A stretch of DNA of 45,534 nucleotides, from positions 1 to 45,534 of the IMG/VR virus record IMGVR_UViG_3300017963_002901; one strand, given 5' to 3'. The translations under genes were made by a program, and so were the position numbers. Within the stretch, counting starts at the first letter, position 1. Every line of letters begins with the position of its first letter. The notes under the pieces are model-generated. The model was not told the DNA's origin. It searched no databases and worked only from the letters and a program-made list of their open reading frames with translations. Shown one piece after another: positions 7,474 through 18,371 of this stretch. The DNA is from a virus.

Positions 7474-10400
7474 ATGGCAAACGATTATTCATTGGATTTG
7501 GATCGTAGCGGTTCTGATTATGTTTATGCTGATGATTCAGCTAGTTTATCTCTTTCTGCGGATTTTACTATGGAGTGTTGGGTTAAAGTTGATTCACTTC
7601 CTTCTTCTCATCCCGACAATATGTATCTTATAAGTAAGTCTGCCTTTGATTCTGGAGTAGATGAAAGAGTTAGTTATAACTTCTATATTACTACTGCAAA
7701 TAAACTAAGATGTTCTGTTTCTGATGATGGAACTACTGATAATGGGCATTTTACACATTATTCTACAGATAATGCAGTTATCAATAATACAGGGGTATGG
7801 TATCACGTTGCGGTTACTTGTGATTTAAGTGAAGAAGATTTTAACTTTTATGTAAATGGTAGGCTTGTTGCAAGTTCTCAAACAAGTGTTTCTAATGTTG
7901 GAAACACTCTTGACGATAATAGCTCACGTTGCAATATTGGTTGTTTTAACTCAGAAATATCTGCTGATGATTTTTTAGATGGAAATATTGATGATATTAG
8001 AATATGGTCAGACGTTAGAACTGCAAGTGAGATTGAAACAAATTTTCATGTAGAGTTAGATGGTGATGAAGCAGGCCTTGTTGCTTATTGGAAATTGGAG
8101 AATGACTATACAGATGAAACAACTAATAGTAATGATTGTGATAATACTAGCGGAACTCCAACCTTTGAAACTGATCCTGCATTTAGGGAAGATAATACTT
8201 ATGCAATAGATTTTACTGCTGGAAGTTCTGAATATGCTTATGTTACTGATGCAAACCAATCAGGACTGGATCTTTCTGGTGATTTTACTCTTGAGTGTTG
8301 GGTAAACTTTGATACTTTACCTACAAGTGGAAATTATTATACTATTTTATCAAAGAGTGATGGAGATACTAATGATTCCTACCATTTTTATTATCATAAT
8401 GACTCAGGAACTTATAAATTAGGAGTAACTATTTCTCAGGATGGGTCGGGTGTAACCAGAGATGTTTATACTTGGTCTTGGACAGCAACTGCTGATACTT
8501 GGTATCACCTGGCTTTAACTTGTGATATAAGTGAGGCTTCAGCAACTACTTTTGAGTTATTTGTAAATGGATCATCACAAGGGAATGGAACAGGAGTTGT
8601 ATCTGATAATTGTGCCTCTATATATAATGGCGGTGCTGATTTTGCAGTTGGAGCTTTAGATAAAGCCACGCCTCAAAACTACTTTGATGGACTTATAGAT
8701 GAAGTCAGAGTTTGGAGTGATATAAGAACTGATAACGAGATCTCTAATAATTATAGACAAATTATTGATCAAGATTCGGCTAATTTAGTAGGTTATTGGA
8801 GATTCGAAAATAACTATGCAGATCTAACGGATAACAATAACTATTTAGTCCCAGTAAATTCACCAACATTTAGTACAGATGAACCTGAAATGGCATCAGC
8901 TAGTGCATCTCTTTCACCATCCGCATCATTATCACCATCTGCATCTTTATCGCCCTCGGCTTCATTGTCACCATCTGCATCATTATCTCCTAGTGCTTCT
9001 GAAAGTGCTAGTCCATCCCCTCCAACAGGAACTGTAGAAGTGTTGGTTGTAGCTGGTGGTGGTGGAGGTGGTGGTTCAAATACTGGCTATAATGCTGGTG
9101 GTGGTGGTGGTGGAGGGTACTTAGAAGGCAGTTTTACTGCGGTTTCAAGGGAATATACAGTAGTTGTAGGTGCTGGAGGTAGTGGTGGTGCTGCTGGTTC
9201 AAATACAGGTAGTAGTGGAGATAACTCTATATTTGATTCAGGTGGTGCAGAAGAAGCTATTGCGATTGGTGGTGGTGGTGGAGGATATGGTGCTGCTGGT
9301 GCAGGATTGGGTGATGGAGCTAGTGGTGGATCAGGTGGTGGAGGTGGAGGATCAGATGGATCTCCTTTTTCTGATGGTGGAACTGGTACTCAAGGTAATG
9401 ATGGAAGTTTAACAGGATATGGAAATGATGGAGCAGATGGTGTAGCAGGTGGAAATGGAAGTGGTGGTGGTGGTGCTGGTGGGGCTGGAGGTTCACCTGC
9501 CGGTGGTGCTGGTAGGACTAATGACATATCAGGTACTTCAGTTACTTATGCTGCTGGTGGAGATAGACAAAATAGGAGTGAAGCTGGTGCAAATGCTTCA
9601 GCTAACACAGGAGATGGTGCTGAAGGTGGATCGGAAAACAATGCAGGTGGAGATGGAGGTTCAGGTATAGTAATTTGTAGATATCTTACAAGTGAAATTT
9701 CAGCTACTGGTGGAGTAGAAACAACTGATGGTTGGTACACTATCAATACTTTTACTGCAAATGGAACATTTGAAATTACTGAAATACCTTCACCTTCTGC
9801 ATCAGAATCTGCATCAGCCTCTGCTAGTGAAAGTGCATCAGAATCACCATCAGTAAGTCCATCTGCATCTGAGTCAGCTAGTGCATCAGCATCTGAATCA
9901 CTATCTGAATCTCCATCTCTATCGCCATCGGCATCAGAATCAGCCTCTGAGTCTGCATCGGCATCTGCATCTGAGAGTCCTTCAGAATCGGCTTCTGCTT
10001 CTGCATCTGAGAGTCCAAGCGAATCTGCTTCTATATCGCCTTCTGCTTCTGCAAGTGCATCACCATCTGCATCAGAGAGTGCATCTGAATCTGCATCTGT
10101 ATCACCATCTGCTTCAGAATCAGCATCTGTTTCGCCATCTGCATCAGAAAGTGCATCAGAGTCAGCATCTGAATCTGCATCAGAGTCAGCATCTGAATCT
10201 GCATCAGAGTCGCCTTCATTATCTCCAAGTGCTTCAGAATCTGCTAGTGAGTCTGCATCAGCATCTGCATCCGAAAGCCCAAGCGAATCTGCATCGGCAT
10301 CGGCAAGTGAATCAGCTAGTGAATCTCCATCAATATCACCTTCTGCCTCAGAGAGTGCTAGTGAATCTGCTTCAGTATCTGCGTCTGAAAGTCCTTCTGA

Positions 10401-11505
10401 GTCTGCATCACTAAGCCCATCTGCATCAGCATCGGCATCAGAATCAGCATCTGAATCTCCTTCTATATCTCCATCAGCTAGTGAAAGTGCAAGTGAATCT
10501 GCATCTGCATCTGCTAGTGAATCACCTTCAGAATCTGCTTCAGTATCTCCCTCAGCTAGTGAATCTGCATCAGAATCTGCATCTGAATCTCCCTCAGAAT
10601 CTCCTTCAGAATCTGCTAGTGCTTCTGCATCTGAATCTGCATCTGAGTCTGCATCTATTTCACCATCAGCATCTGAGTCAGCAAGTGAATCAGCATCAGC
10701 ATCTGCATCTGAATCTCCATCTGAGTCAGCATCATTATCTCCAAGTGCATCAGCATCTGCATCAGCATCTGCATCTGAATCAGCATCTGAATCAGCCTCT
10801 TTAAGTCCATCGGCATCTGCATCAGCATCGGGATCAGCATCTGAAAGCCTTTCAGGAAGTCCATCACCATCATTGAGTCCTTCTGCATCGTTATCTCCAA
10901 GTGCGTCAGAAAGTGCTTCTGAAAGTGCATCAGCAAGTGCATCAGAATCGCCATCAGAATCTGCTTCAGAATCTGCATCTGTTAGTGCTTCAGAATCACC
11001 TAGTGAATCTGCCTCAGCATCTGCATCTGAATCACTATCGGCATCAGCATCTGAATCTGCCTCAGTATCTCCATCTGAAAGTGCCTCTCCAAGTGAAGGT
11101 TATACTGGTTACACAAGAGGAGATTATGCAGCTTTACCGGCAAATGATAATGACCTAGAAACAGTCTATACTCCTCAAGATATTTTAGATGTAGCAACTA
11201 ATAACAATATAAGAGTAGGTCAAACTGCTACAGGAGAATATGCAATCCATCAATATAAAAACTTTGTAGGCTCACAAGACAGTTGTCGTTTAACATGGGA
11301 AGGTCAGTCAACTCTAGCTCCATCAGCTTCGATAGTTAAGTTGCAAATATACAATCAAGTTGGTACATCTTGGGAAGATGTTGATAGCGATAACGCTACA
11401 GATGCAAATACAGACTTCTTTTTAATAGGAAACATTGGGGATTTAACTAATTATAAGTCAGGTCAAAACACTATTTCATGTAGGATTTATCAGTTAGTAA
11501 CATAA
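7474..11505 (+). CDS. Tail fibre/adhesin with two LamG domains, Gly-rich domain and Ser-repeat stalk
   Basis: This 1343-residue modular protein, in order: LamG/concanavalin-like domain 1 (about 1-215, ending [12 protein letters not shown]); LamG 2 (about 243-455, ending [12 protein letters not shown]); a short Ser-Pro-Ser-Ala linker (about 473-514); a glycine-rich domain (about 519-740) starting [14 protein letters not shown] with repeated VGAGGSGG-type turns, of the kind seen in phage tail tips; a long Ser-x dipeptide array (about 772-1207); and a C-terminal beta-rich domain of about 137 residues. LamG folds bind carbohydrates or proteins, so host-surface binding is likely. It is the first gene after the glycosylation cassette and probably opens the tail operon. 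Confidence 0.75.
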   Translation: MANDYSLDLDRSGSDYVYADDSASLSLSADFTMECWVKVDSLPSSHPDNMYLISKSAFDSGVDERVSYNFYITTANKLRCSVSDDGTTDNGHFTHYSTDNAVINNTGVWYHVAVTCDLSEEDFNFYVNGRLVASSQTSVSNVGNTLDDNSSRCNIGCFNSEISADDFLDGNIDDIRIWSDVRTASEIETNFHVELDGDEAGLVAYWKLENDYTDETTNSNDCDNTSGTPTFETDPAFREDNTYAIDFTAGSSEYAYVTDANQSGLDLSGDFTLECWVNFDTLPTSGNYYTILSKSDGDTNDSYHFYYHNDSGTYKLGVTISQDGSGVTRDVYTWSWTATADTWYHLALTCDISEASATTFELFVNGSSQGNGTGVVSDNCASIYNGGADFAVGALDKATPQNYFDGLIDEVRVWSDIRTDNEISNNYRQIIDQDSANLVGYWRFENNYADLTDNNNYLVPVNSPTFSTDEPEMASASASLSPSASLSPSASLSPSASLSPSASLSPSASESASPSPPTGTVEVLVVAGGGGGGGSNTGYNAGGGGGGGYLEGSFTAVSREYTVVVGAGGSGGAAGSNTGSSGDNSIFDSGGAEEAIAIGGGGGGYGAAGAGLGDGASGGSGGGGGGSDGSPFSDGGTGTQGNDGSLTGYGNDGADGVAGGNGSGGGGAGGAGGSPAGGAGRTNDISGTSVTYAAGGDRQNRSEAGANASANTGDGAEGGSENNAGGDGGSGIVICRYLTSEISATGGVETTDGWYTINTFTANGTFEITEIPSPSASESASASASESASESPSVSPSASESASASASESLSESPSLSPSASESASESASASASESPSESASASASESPSESASISPSASASASPSASESASESASVSPSASESASVSPSASESASESASESASESASESASESPSLSPSASESASESASASASESPSESASASASESASESPSISPSASESASESASVSASESPSESASLSPSASASASESASESPSISPSASESASESASASASESPSESASVSPSASESASESASESPSESPSESASASASESASESASISPSASESASESASASASESPSESASLSPSASASASASASESASESASLSPSASASASGSASESLSGSPSPSLSPSASLSPSASESASESASASASESPSESASESASVSASESPSESASASASESLSASASESASVSPSESASPSEGYTGYTRGDYAALPANDNDLETVYTPQDILDVATNNNIRVGQTATGEYAIHQYKNFVGSQDSCRLTWEGQSTLAPSASIVKLQIYNQVGTSWEDVDSDNATDANTDFFLIGNIGDLTNYKSGQNTISCRIYQLVT
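8890..9015 (+). repeat. Short Ser-Pro-Ser-Ala linker array
   Basis: This codes for about 42 residues of SPSAS-x units joining the second LamG domain to the glycine-rich domain. Serine occupies every second position. Confidence 0.85.
9787..11096 (+). repeat. Ser-x dipeptide repeat, LamG adhesin
   Basis: About 436 residues in which Ser alternates with Ala, Glu, Pro, and some Leu, Ile, Val or Gly. Ser is encoded by a mixture of TCA, TCT, TCG, AGT and AGC, so the DNA is far less repetitive than the protein. Many long open frames on other frames and strands here are by-products of this composition. Confidence 0.95.
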
Positions 11506-11506
11506 T

Positions 11507-14500
11507 ATGGCAGATATAGGTAGAACAACAGTAGGAACAAATACAATAGGAACAAATTTGCCCCAAACAAGTATTTTTACGGCAGATGAAACTTTTAATG
11601 CAGTAAGGATAACTGTTTATCTTGCTGGAAGTTCTGATAATTTTTGTTGTGCAATATACGATGACAAAAATGGAAGTCCTGAATCGTTATTAGTTCAAAG
11701 TAGCAGTAAAGCTTACAATGGAACTCCTGGATGGTGGTCAGTTTCAATATCAAGTACAACAATAACAAATGGAAATGATTACCATTTAGGTTGCTGGACA
11801 CAAAATGGAAACGCTGATTATAAGTGTGATGGAGCAGATGATATTGATAGAAAAACTGGTGAAACATACTCCACTTGGCCTGCTAAGTTTAATGAAAATT
11901 CAGGTGCAGGCAATGGCCCTTTCAGCATCTATGCAGATGATACACCTGTAGGATCTGAATCGCCTTCTGCATCGGCATCAGCATCTGCAAGTGAATCACC
12001 ATCGGTAAGTCCTTCTGCTTCAGCATCAGCATCTGCTAGTGCCTCAATATCTCCATCAGCTTCTGAATCGGCATCTTTATCGCCTAGTGCATCAGCTTCT
12101 GCTTCTGAATCTGCAAGTGAATCAGCATCTTTATCTCCTAGTGCTTCAGCTTCTGCATCGGCATCTGCTTCGGCTTCGGCATCAGAATCGGCATCTGAAT
12201 CTGCATCGATATCGCCATCTGCTTCTGAATCTGCATCTGCATCTGCATCTGAATCTGCATCATTATCACCATCAGCATCAGAAAGTGCTTCTGAGTCTGC
12301 ATCAGCTTCAGCTTCGGAATCAGCATCTGAAAGTGCTAGCATATCACCATCAGCATCAGCTTCTGCATCTGCATCTGCAAGTGCTTCGGCATCAGAATCG
12401 GCATCTGAAAGTGCTTCGATATCTCCAAGTGCATCAGCATCAGCATCAGCTAGTGCTTCTGAATCAGCATCTTTATCTCCTTCTGCATCTGAATCTGCAT
12501 CGGCATCTGCTTCGGCTTCAGCTTCGGAATCAGCGTCAGAATCGGCTTCTATAAGCCCTAGTGCCTCAGAATCTGCAAGTGAATCTGCATCAGAATCAGC
12601 AAGTGAATCAGCTAGCGAATCAGCTTCTATATCTCCATCAGCTAGTGAATCAGCTTCTGCGTCAGCATCAGCATCAGCTTCTGAGTCTGCATCTGAATCT
12701 GCATCTATTAGCCCTTCTGCCTCTGAAAGTGCAAGTGCATCAGCCTCAGCTTCTGCATCTGCATCTGCATCAGAGTCAGCATCTATCAGTCCATCAGCCT
12801 CAGCATCTGCATCTGAATCAGCTAGTGAATCAGCTTCTATAAGCCCAAGTGCATCAGCTTCTGCTTCAGAATCAGCTTCTGAATCAGCATCTCCAAGTGA
12901 GTCAGAAGAAGTTTCTGAAAGTGCTTCGGCATCTGCCTCTGAATCAGCATCAGCATCTGCATCAATATCTCCATCTGCATCAGCCTCTGCTAGTGAAAGT
13001 GCATCTGAATCTGCTTCAATTTCTCCTTCAGCATCTGAATCAGCTTCGGCATCAGCATCAGCTTCTGCTTCAGAATCAGCCTCTGAATCAGCTTCAATAA
13101 GTCCATCAGCATCTGAATCTGCAAGTGAATCTGCAAGTGCCTCAGCTTCAGAATCTGCATCTGAATCTGCATCGGTATCGCCTAGTGCATCTGAATCTGC
13201 CTCAGCATCTGCATCGGCTTCAGCTTCTGCATCAGCATCAGAATCTGCATCTATTAGTCCTAGTGCATCAGAATCAGCATCTGAATCTCCTTCTATATCT
13301 CCATCTGAATCAGCATCAGAAAGTGCTTCGGTATCTCCTTCAGCATCTGAATCTGCCTCAGTATCTGCTTCAGCATCAGCAAGTGAATCAGCTAGTGAAT
13401 CGGCTTCAATTAGTCCATCAGCTAGTGAAAGTGCATCAGCTAGTGCTAGTGCCTCGGCTTCTGCATCGGCATCTGAATCAGCATCGGTATCGCCATCTGC
13501 ATCTGAATCAGCCTCTGAATCTGCATCAGAATCAGCATCGGAATCTGCTTCAGAATCTGCATCTGTATCACCATCTGCAAGTGAATCGGCTAGTGAATCT
13601 GCCTCAGCTTCTGCATCTGAAAGTCCATCAGAAAGTGCATCTATCTCCCCATCACCTAGTGCATCAGCATCTGAATCTGCTTCTGAAAGTGCAAGTCCTT
13701 CATTGAGTGAAGCTGAAGAAGAAACTCTATCAACTGATCTTTGGAATGTTAGCTTTGTATCTGAATCACCTTCTGCTTCTGCTTCAGAATCTGCATCTGA
13801 ATCGCCATCTGTAAGTCCTAGTGCAAGTGAATCTGCATCTGCTTCTGCATCTGCAAGTCCATCTGAATCTCCGTCTGAATCGGCATCTGCATCTGCTAGT
13901 GCCTCGCCATCGGAAAGTGCCTCAGCTTCTGCATCTGAGAGTCCATCAGAAAGTGCATCTGTTTCACCATCTGCATCTGAAAGTGCATCTTTATCACCAT
14001 CGGCTTCTGCTTCAGCATCTGAATCTGAATCAGAATCACCATCAGAAAGCCCATCAGCTTCAGCTTCTGAATCAGCATCAGAAAGTGCATCAGCATCAGC
14101 ATCAGAAAGCCCATCTGAATCTGCTTCAGCATCGCCATCAGAAAGCCCATCTGAATCTGCATCAATATCTCCTAGTGCATCTGAATCAGCATCTGAAAGT
14201 GCATCTGCATCAGCTAGTGAATCGCCTAGTGAATCAGCTTCAGCATCAGCTTCTGAAAGTCCATCTGAAAGTGCATCGGTAAGCCCATCACCATCAGAAT
14301 CTGCATCTGAATCAGCCTCAGCATCTGCAAGTGAATCACCATCTGAAAGTGCATCTTTATCTCCTTCTCCATCAGAATCTGCATCTGTAAGTCCTTCTCC
14401 ATCTGAATCAGCTAGTGAAAGTGCATCTGCTTCTGCTTCAGAATCACCATCTGAATCGGCAAGTGTATCGTTATCACCTTCACCATCTGCCTCTGCTAGT

Positions 14501-15040
14501 GCTTCTGCATCAGCATCAGAATCAGCATCTGTTTCGCCATCTGCCTCTGCATCAGCCTCTGAAAGTGCATCGGCATCAGCCTCTGCATCAGCTTCTATAT
14601 CACCATCGGCATCTGCATCAGCATCAGCTTCTGCAAGTGCATCAGCATCTGCTTCTGCAAGTGCATCAGCGTCCGCTTCAGCAAGTGAATCGGCAAGTGC
14701 TTCTGCATCTGCTTCAGCATCGGCATCAGCATCAGGATCACCATCAGCTAGTGAAAGTGCATCTTTATCACCATCACCTTCACCATCAGAATCTGCATCT
14801 GAATCAGCCTCAGCATCTGCATCTGCATCTGCATCAGAGTCCCCATCGTTATCACCTTCTGCTTCTGCATCACCATCTATAAGTCCTAGTGCTTCGCCAT
14901 CACCTGCTAGTTATTCAAATAAATATGAAGATACTGGAAATACTTGGACTGATAAATATACAGATACAGGAAATACCTATCAAGACAAATACACCGATAC
15001 CGGAAATCTATGGATTGATAAATATAAAGATTGGGGCTAA
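11507..15040 (+). CDS. Giant Ser-repeat fibre protein
   Basis: This 1177-residue protein has a beta-rich N-terminal domain (about 1-148). It is followed by about 985 residues of Ser-x repeats broken twice by acidic inserts (SESEEVSES near residue 465; [18 protein letters not shown] near 735). The protein ends in a compact tail of four about 11-residue units of the form KYxDTGNxWxD, finishing KYKDWG. This is a stalk-with-cap plan: the N-terminal domain probably attaches or binds, and the repeat spaces and may be glycosylated. Serine-rich repeat adhesins of Gram-positive bacteria are the best-known analogy, but no homology is claimed. It starts one base after the previous stop. Confidence 0.75.
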   Translation: MADIGRTTVGTNTIGTNLPQTSIFTADETFNAVRITVYLAGSSDNFCCAIYDDKNGSPESLLVQSSSKAYNGTPGWWSVSISSTTITNGNDYHLGCWTQNGNADYKCDGADDIDRKTGETYSTWPAKFNENSGAGNGPFSIYADDTPVGSESPSASASASASESPSVSPSASASASASASISPSASESASLSPSASASASESASESASLSPSASASASASASASASESASESASISPSASESASASASESASLSPSASESASESASASASESASESASISPSASASASASASASASESASESASISPSASASASASASESASLSPSASESASASASASASESASESASISPSASESASESASESASESASESASISPSASESASASASASASESASESASISPSASESASASASASASASASESASISPSASASASESASESASISPSASASASESASESASPSESEEVSESASASASESASASASISPSASASASESASESASISPSASESASASASASASESASESASISPSASESASESASASASESASESASVSPSASESASASASASASASASESASISPSASESASESPSISPSESASESASVSPSASESASVSASASASESASESASISPSASESASASASASASASASESASVSPSASESASESASESASESASESASVSPSASESASESASASASESPSESASISPSPSASASESASESASPSLSEAEEETLSTDLWNVSFVSESPSASASESASESPSVSPSASESASASASASPSESPSESASASASASPSESASASASESPSESASVSPSASESASLSPSASASASESESESPSESPSASASESASESASASASESPSESASASPSESPSESASISPSASESASESASASASESPSESASASASESPSESASVSPSPSESASESASASASESPSESASLSPSPSESASVSPSPSESASESASASASESPSESASVSLSPSPSASASASASASESASVSPSASASASESASASASASASISPSASASASASASASASASASASASASASESASASASASASASASGSPSASESASLSPSPSPSESASESASASASASASESPSLSPSASASPSISPSASPSPASYSNKYEDTGNTWTDKYTDTGNTYQDKYTDTGNLWIDKYKDWG
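11954..14914 (+). repeat. Ser-x dipeptide repeat, giant fibre
   Basis: About 987 residues, the longest array in the genome. It falls into three blocks separated by the acidic inserts near 12885-12925 and 13690-13765. The sub-motif [13 protein letters not shown] recurs with varied codons. Confidence 0.95.
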
Positions 15041-15070
15041 TTGCCTAGAAGTAAGAAAATTATCTAAAAT
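15041..15070 (+). promoter_or_regulatory. Candidate late-class promoter, leaderless
   Basis: TTGCCT at 15041-15046 directly follows the stop of the giant fibre gene. There is an 18-base spacer, TAAAAT at 15065-15070, and then six bases to the ATG at 15077. Transcription would start at or next to the start codon. Confidence 0.55.
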
Positions 15071-15076
15071 AAAACT

Positions 15077-16675
15077 ATGCCAGTATTAGAAAACAAAGAA
15101 TTTGCAGGAGGTATAAGTTCATTCGCTGATCGTGGAGTTAGAGGAGCTTTTAAATTTGGCAGCAATTTAGATATCAGAAAAGAAGTTGATACCCTAAGTT
15201 GTGGACAGGATTTATTAGAAGAAGGAACTTTTGGTGGCACACATTCAGTATCAGCATCAGTATCACCTTCTGCTTCTTATTCTCCTAGTGCTAGTGCTTC
15301 GCCTTCAGTAAGTCCTAGCGGTGGATCGGCATCTTTATCACCATCTGCTTCTACATCAGCATCTGCTTCTCCTAGCCAATCCCCTTCAGGATCTGCAAGT
15401 CCATCAGGATCAGCAAGTGCTTCACCTTCCCCATCAGCAGGACTTTATAATGTTTATGAAGATTTAGTCCTTTTTTGGGTAAAAGCAACTGATGGTAATA
15501 CTTATGGTTTTGGTAATGGAGGCCACATTTACAGGAGATATTCAGATGGCTATACAAGGATGGTTTATACAGATACCTACGGAGGCATAAGAGGAGCAGT
15601 AGAGAAGCCATCAAGCTCAGGCAAAACGTATCTTCAATGGGCAACTGCAACCAGGATTATGAGAAAAGAGCTTCCAGGGGCATCAAACTGGACAGATGTT
15701 GAAACTGTAGCAGCAAACCTCACAGGGTCAGATTGGCATACAATGAAACAAATTGGTGGAGCAAATATGATCTGTAATGGATCTTATCTAGCTATGGTAG
15801 GTTATGATGATTCCTGGACAAATGAAGCTCTAGATTTAATTCCTGGTAATCTTTCAAAAACTTTACTTGAAAGGAATGGTAGAGCAGTTGTAGGAACTTA
15901 TAAGGCAGGCTTTCCTAATAAAGGGGTAAATGCCATGATCGATTGTGAAGTACCTCTAGCACAAATTGGGGATGATGGGGATCTTTACTTTAGCAACTTT
16001 ACAGATTCAATGCCTGTTAAAAGATTCCCCGGTGGAGGTAGAGTAAACCCAGGAGGAGTAGCAAATGAAGTTGAACAAGTACAGATTTTTGATTGGGAGC
16101 AAACAGCCCTTTCGTGGATCGATAAACAGACTCTAGGAAATATGTCTTTATGGGGAGTATTTGATGCAGATACTGGAAGGAATGGTGTTTACACCTATGG
16201 TAGGGAAAATAAGGAACAATTATTTACTTTAAATCTTGAATACTTACTGGAAGTAGATGAAATAGGAGCAGTCGCAAATGTAGAGGGGACAACAATAATA
16301 AGTTATAGGGATGGATCAGACTACGGAGTAAAAGCAGTTGACCCTGATAACAAAGCACAAGGTATATGGGAAGGCTTAGAATTCAGATCTCCAGTTAAAA
16401 GACCTGAAAGACCTACAATTTATAAATATGTTGAAGTATTTATGGAACCTCTACCTCTTGGTGCAAGTGTATCATTCTATTACAAAGCCAATAAGACAGG
16501 TGGTTGGGTTCAGGCTAGACTAGCCAATGGCAATTTAAATTACACAGTAGCCAATGGTAAAAAAGCCACTTTCAGGATTGGTAGAGAAATGGAAGTTTAT
16601 GAACCAAGACTTGTTTTAAATCCAACAGGAAATTCAAGCCCTGAGATTTTAAGAATTAGAACTTACTTTGATTAA
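15077..16675 (+). CDS. Beta-propeller-like tail protein with Ser-repeat segment
   Basis: This 532-residue protein has an N-terminal segment (about 1-55) including FADRGVRGAFKFG, a short Ser-x stretch (about 56-121), then about 400 residues rich in short beta strands and aromatic/Gly turns. The latter resembles the propeller-like structural proteins of phage tails. The C-terminus (PRLVLNP...PEILRIRTYFD) is typical of such proteins. It is probably a tail hub or nozzle component, but I cannot assign an exact position. It sits with other tail genes and ends against the next ATG. Confidence 0.6.
   Translation: MPVLENKEFAGGISSFADRGVRGAFKFGSNLDIRKEVDTLSCGQDLLEEGTFGGTHSVSASVSPSASYSPSASASPSVSPSGGSASLSPSASTSASASPSQSPSGSASPSGSASASPSPSAGLYNVYEDLVLFWVKATDGNTYGFGNGGHIYRRYSDGYTRMVYTDTYGGIRGAVEKPSSSGKTYLQWATATRIMRKELPGASNWTDVETVAANLTGSDWHTMKQIGGANMICNGSYLAMVGYDDSWTNEALDLIPGNLSKTLLERNGRAVVGTYKAGFPNKGVNAMIDCEVPLAQIGDDGDLYFSNFTDSMPVKRFPGGGRVNPGGVANEVEQVQIFDWEQTALSWIDKQTLGNMSLWGVFDADTGRNGVYTYGRENKEQLFTLNLEYLLEVDEIGAVANVEGTTIISYRDGSDYGVKAVDPDNKAQGIWEGLEFRSPVKRPERPTIYKYVEVFMEPLPLGASVSFYYKANKTGGWVQARLANGNLNYTVANGKKATFRIGREMEVYEPRLVLNPTGNSSPEILRIRTYFD
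15244..15440 (+). repeat. Ser-x repeat segment in tail protein
   Basis: About 65 residues of SxSx units with extra Pro, Gly, Tyr and Thr. This is the shortest and least regular array, inserted between the N-terminal segment and the propeller-like part. Confidence 0.85.
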
Positions 16676-17176
16676 ATGGCAAAAGAAAAAGTATATGAAC
16701 CAGAAGTAATACAAGATACTCCCTTTCCAGGGCAAGACGTACAATATGTTAGCGTTTCAGACTCTGTAGCAGGCGGAAACTACAAGCCATCAACAACAAA
16801 GGGATCAGCCTTCCCTACACAAAAAATCGCAGTAGAGCTTCTTAGCACAGCCCTAAACACACGATCTAAAAAGATACTCCAACAATTTGAACTAGCTGCT
16901 TCAGGGGCAATTCAAATAGGAAATTTTGAAGATGGGGTAACTGGAGATTTAAGATTGACCCCTAACGGATTAACAGCTAGAGATAATGCAGGTGTTACGA
17001 CTTTTGCAATAGATGGAACAACAGGCGATGCAGTTTTCGCAGGTACAGTTCAAGCTGGAACTCTAATTTCAGGAGCAGTTGCAGTAGGAAATAGCGATAT
17101 CGTAATAGACGGAGATACAAAAAGGATGATCTTTTATAACAATGATATACCGGCAATTGTAATAGGTTTAGTTTAA
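16676..17176 (+). CDS. Minor tail protein
   Basis: This 166-residue protein has a segment of the type RLTPNGLTARDNAGVTTFAI followed by DGTTGDAVFAGTVQAGTL (about residues 91-130). That segment recurs in tail-tip and fibre-attachment proteins of many phages. The rest is unremarkable. It begins immediately after the preceding stop and overlaps the next gene at the last base. Its role as a tail attachment piece is inferred from family and position. Confidence 0.55.
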   Translation: MAKEKVYEPEVIQDTPFPGQDVQYVSVSDSVAGGNYKPSTTKGSAFPTQKIAVELLSTALNTRSKKILQQFELAASGAIQIGNFEDGVTGDLRLTPNGLTARDNAGVTTFAIDGTTGDAVFAGTVQAGTLISGAVAVGNSDIVIDGDTKRMIFYNNDIPAIVIGLV

Positions 17177-17520
17177 TGTCAAACGTAATAAGAGTAGCAT
17201 TACCAGGATACAATGCTATGACAGATACAGATCCTGATCACTATGCCTTGTATGCAGATGAAGATTGGGTCCTAATCAAAGAAGCTATGAGGGGAAGTAT
17301 AAGCGTTGGGGCAACTGATACAGAAACAATTACTCATAATCTAGGCTACGTTCCGTTTTGGGGAGTATATGCACAAGATAGCGAGGCTCATTGGGTTTAT
17401 GGAGTGAACTTTTATGGGGATTTTAGAGCTTATTCAGATACTACTACTTTAACATTACAAAATGATACAGGAACAGCTAGAACATTCTATTATTATATAT
17501 TTCATGATCAACAAATATAA
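17176..17520 (+). CDS. Small virion protein, paralogous module copy 1
   Basis: The protein has 114 residues. It shares with the next two genes a PGYNAMTDTDPDHYALYAD-type entry and an ITHNLGYVPFWGVYAQD segment, and ends in an aromatic FYYYIF strand. The same fold-sized unit occurs three times in a row at 17176-18772, most fully in copies 1 and 3. It is probably a small beta-sandwich tail or fibre-tip component; no enzymatic motif is visible. Confidence 0.6.
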   Translation: MSNVIRVALPGYNAMTDTDPDHYALYADEDWVLIKEAMRGSISVGATDTETITHNLGYVPFWGVYAQDSEAHWVYGVNFYGDFRAYSDTTTLTLQNDTGTARTFYYYIFHDQQI

Positions 17521-18371
17521 TGGCATTAACTCAAACATTTAGACCAGTTGCTGCTGGTAATCATAGTGAATTAACACCAAATGGTGCAGCAAATAATTGG
17601 GATTGTGTTAATGATACAACTTCTGATGGAGATGCTACATATGTAGAAGTTGCTGCTGATGCTAACTATGTAGATACATACAAAATAGATGCAACTTCTA
17701 TTTCAGATTATGTAACTATTAGGTCAGTTACAGTATATGCAGTTATAAAGACAGGAGTTGTTGCTGCTGGAGATCAAAAAATAGTAGTAAGAATTGGTGG
17801 ATCTAATTACTTCTCTAGCGATCTAGGACTAGGAAGTAATGCTCCTTACACATTAACATCAAATACTTGGAATACAAATCCTAATACAAGTAGTGGATGG
17901 ACTAAATCGAATTTAGATAGCCTTGAAATTGGAATAAATCTATCATATGCAAGGTGTACTCAGGTTTACTGCATAGTGGAATATGCAGAGCTGGCAATTA
18001 AAGTTGGTAAGGATGGAGTAAACGCATTAACAGAAACTGATCCTAACGATTTTATATTTCACTCCTCTTTTAATACACTTAAAATAGTAGTTGAAGGAAC
18101 TTATAGTCCAACTTTAGGAGATACAGGTGGTGCAGAAGCCAATGCTCAAGTTGCTCATGGACAAGATGCTCACTACTTTACATTTGCTTTTTGTGAGTTT
18201 GAAACTGGAAGGGTTGGAACTGCTGGAACTAAAGACCATAACGCTAATTTTTGGTTTGTTGATCTATTTATAAGTGATGATTACATAAATTTCAGATACA
18301 TAAATGATACCGGAGGGGACTATGATCCAACATTTAAGTATTATATTTGTGAAATGGATGTTCAAAACTAA
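17520..18371 (+). CDS. Virion protein with extra N-terminal domain, paralogous module copy 2
   Basis: The protein has 283 residues. Residues 1-150 form a beta-rich domain not present in its neighbours. From about 160 the shared module follows (VGKDGVNALTETDPNDFIF, then SSFNTLKIVVEG), but with a divergent VAHGQDAHYF region in place of the HNLGY segment. The C-terminus again ends in a YYICEMDV strand. It is a probable tail/fibre protein. It overlaps both neighbours by one base, in the style of a co-translated set. Confidence 0.55.
   Translation: MALTQTFRPVAAGNHSELTPNGAANNWDCVNDTTSDGDATYVEVAADANYVDTYKIDATSISDYVTIRSVTVYAVIKTGVVAAGDQKIVVRIGGSNYFSSDLGLGSNAPYTLTSNTWNTNPNTSSGWTKSNLDSLEIGINLSYARCTQVYCIVEYAELAIKVGKDGVNALTETDPNDFIFHSSFNTLKIVVEGTYSPTLGDTGGAEANAQVAHGQDAHYFTFAFCEFETGRVGTAGTKDHNANFWFVDLFISDDYINFRYINDTGGDYDPTFKYYICEMDVQN

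Noticed and set aside
9170-9670. Open frames overlapping the glycine-rich domain
   Set aside because: GGT-rich codons read in another frame give Val/Leu-rich strings. The glycine-rich reading is continuous with the LamG and repeat parts of one long gene.
9881-14882. Many long open frames on both strands across the Ser-repeat region, some over 150 codons
   Set aside because: They are composition shadows: runs of TCN/AGY and GCN/GAA codons contain few stop triplets in any frame. Products are low-complexity Leu/His/Gln, Met/Gln or Asp/Ala strings with no independent signals.
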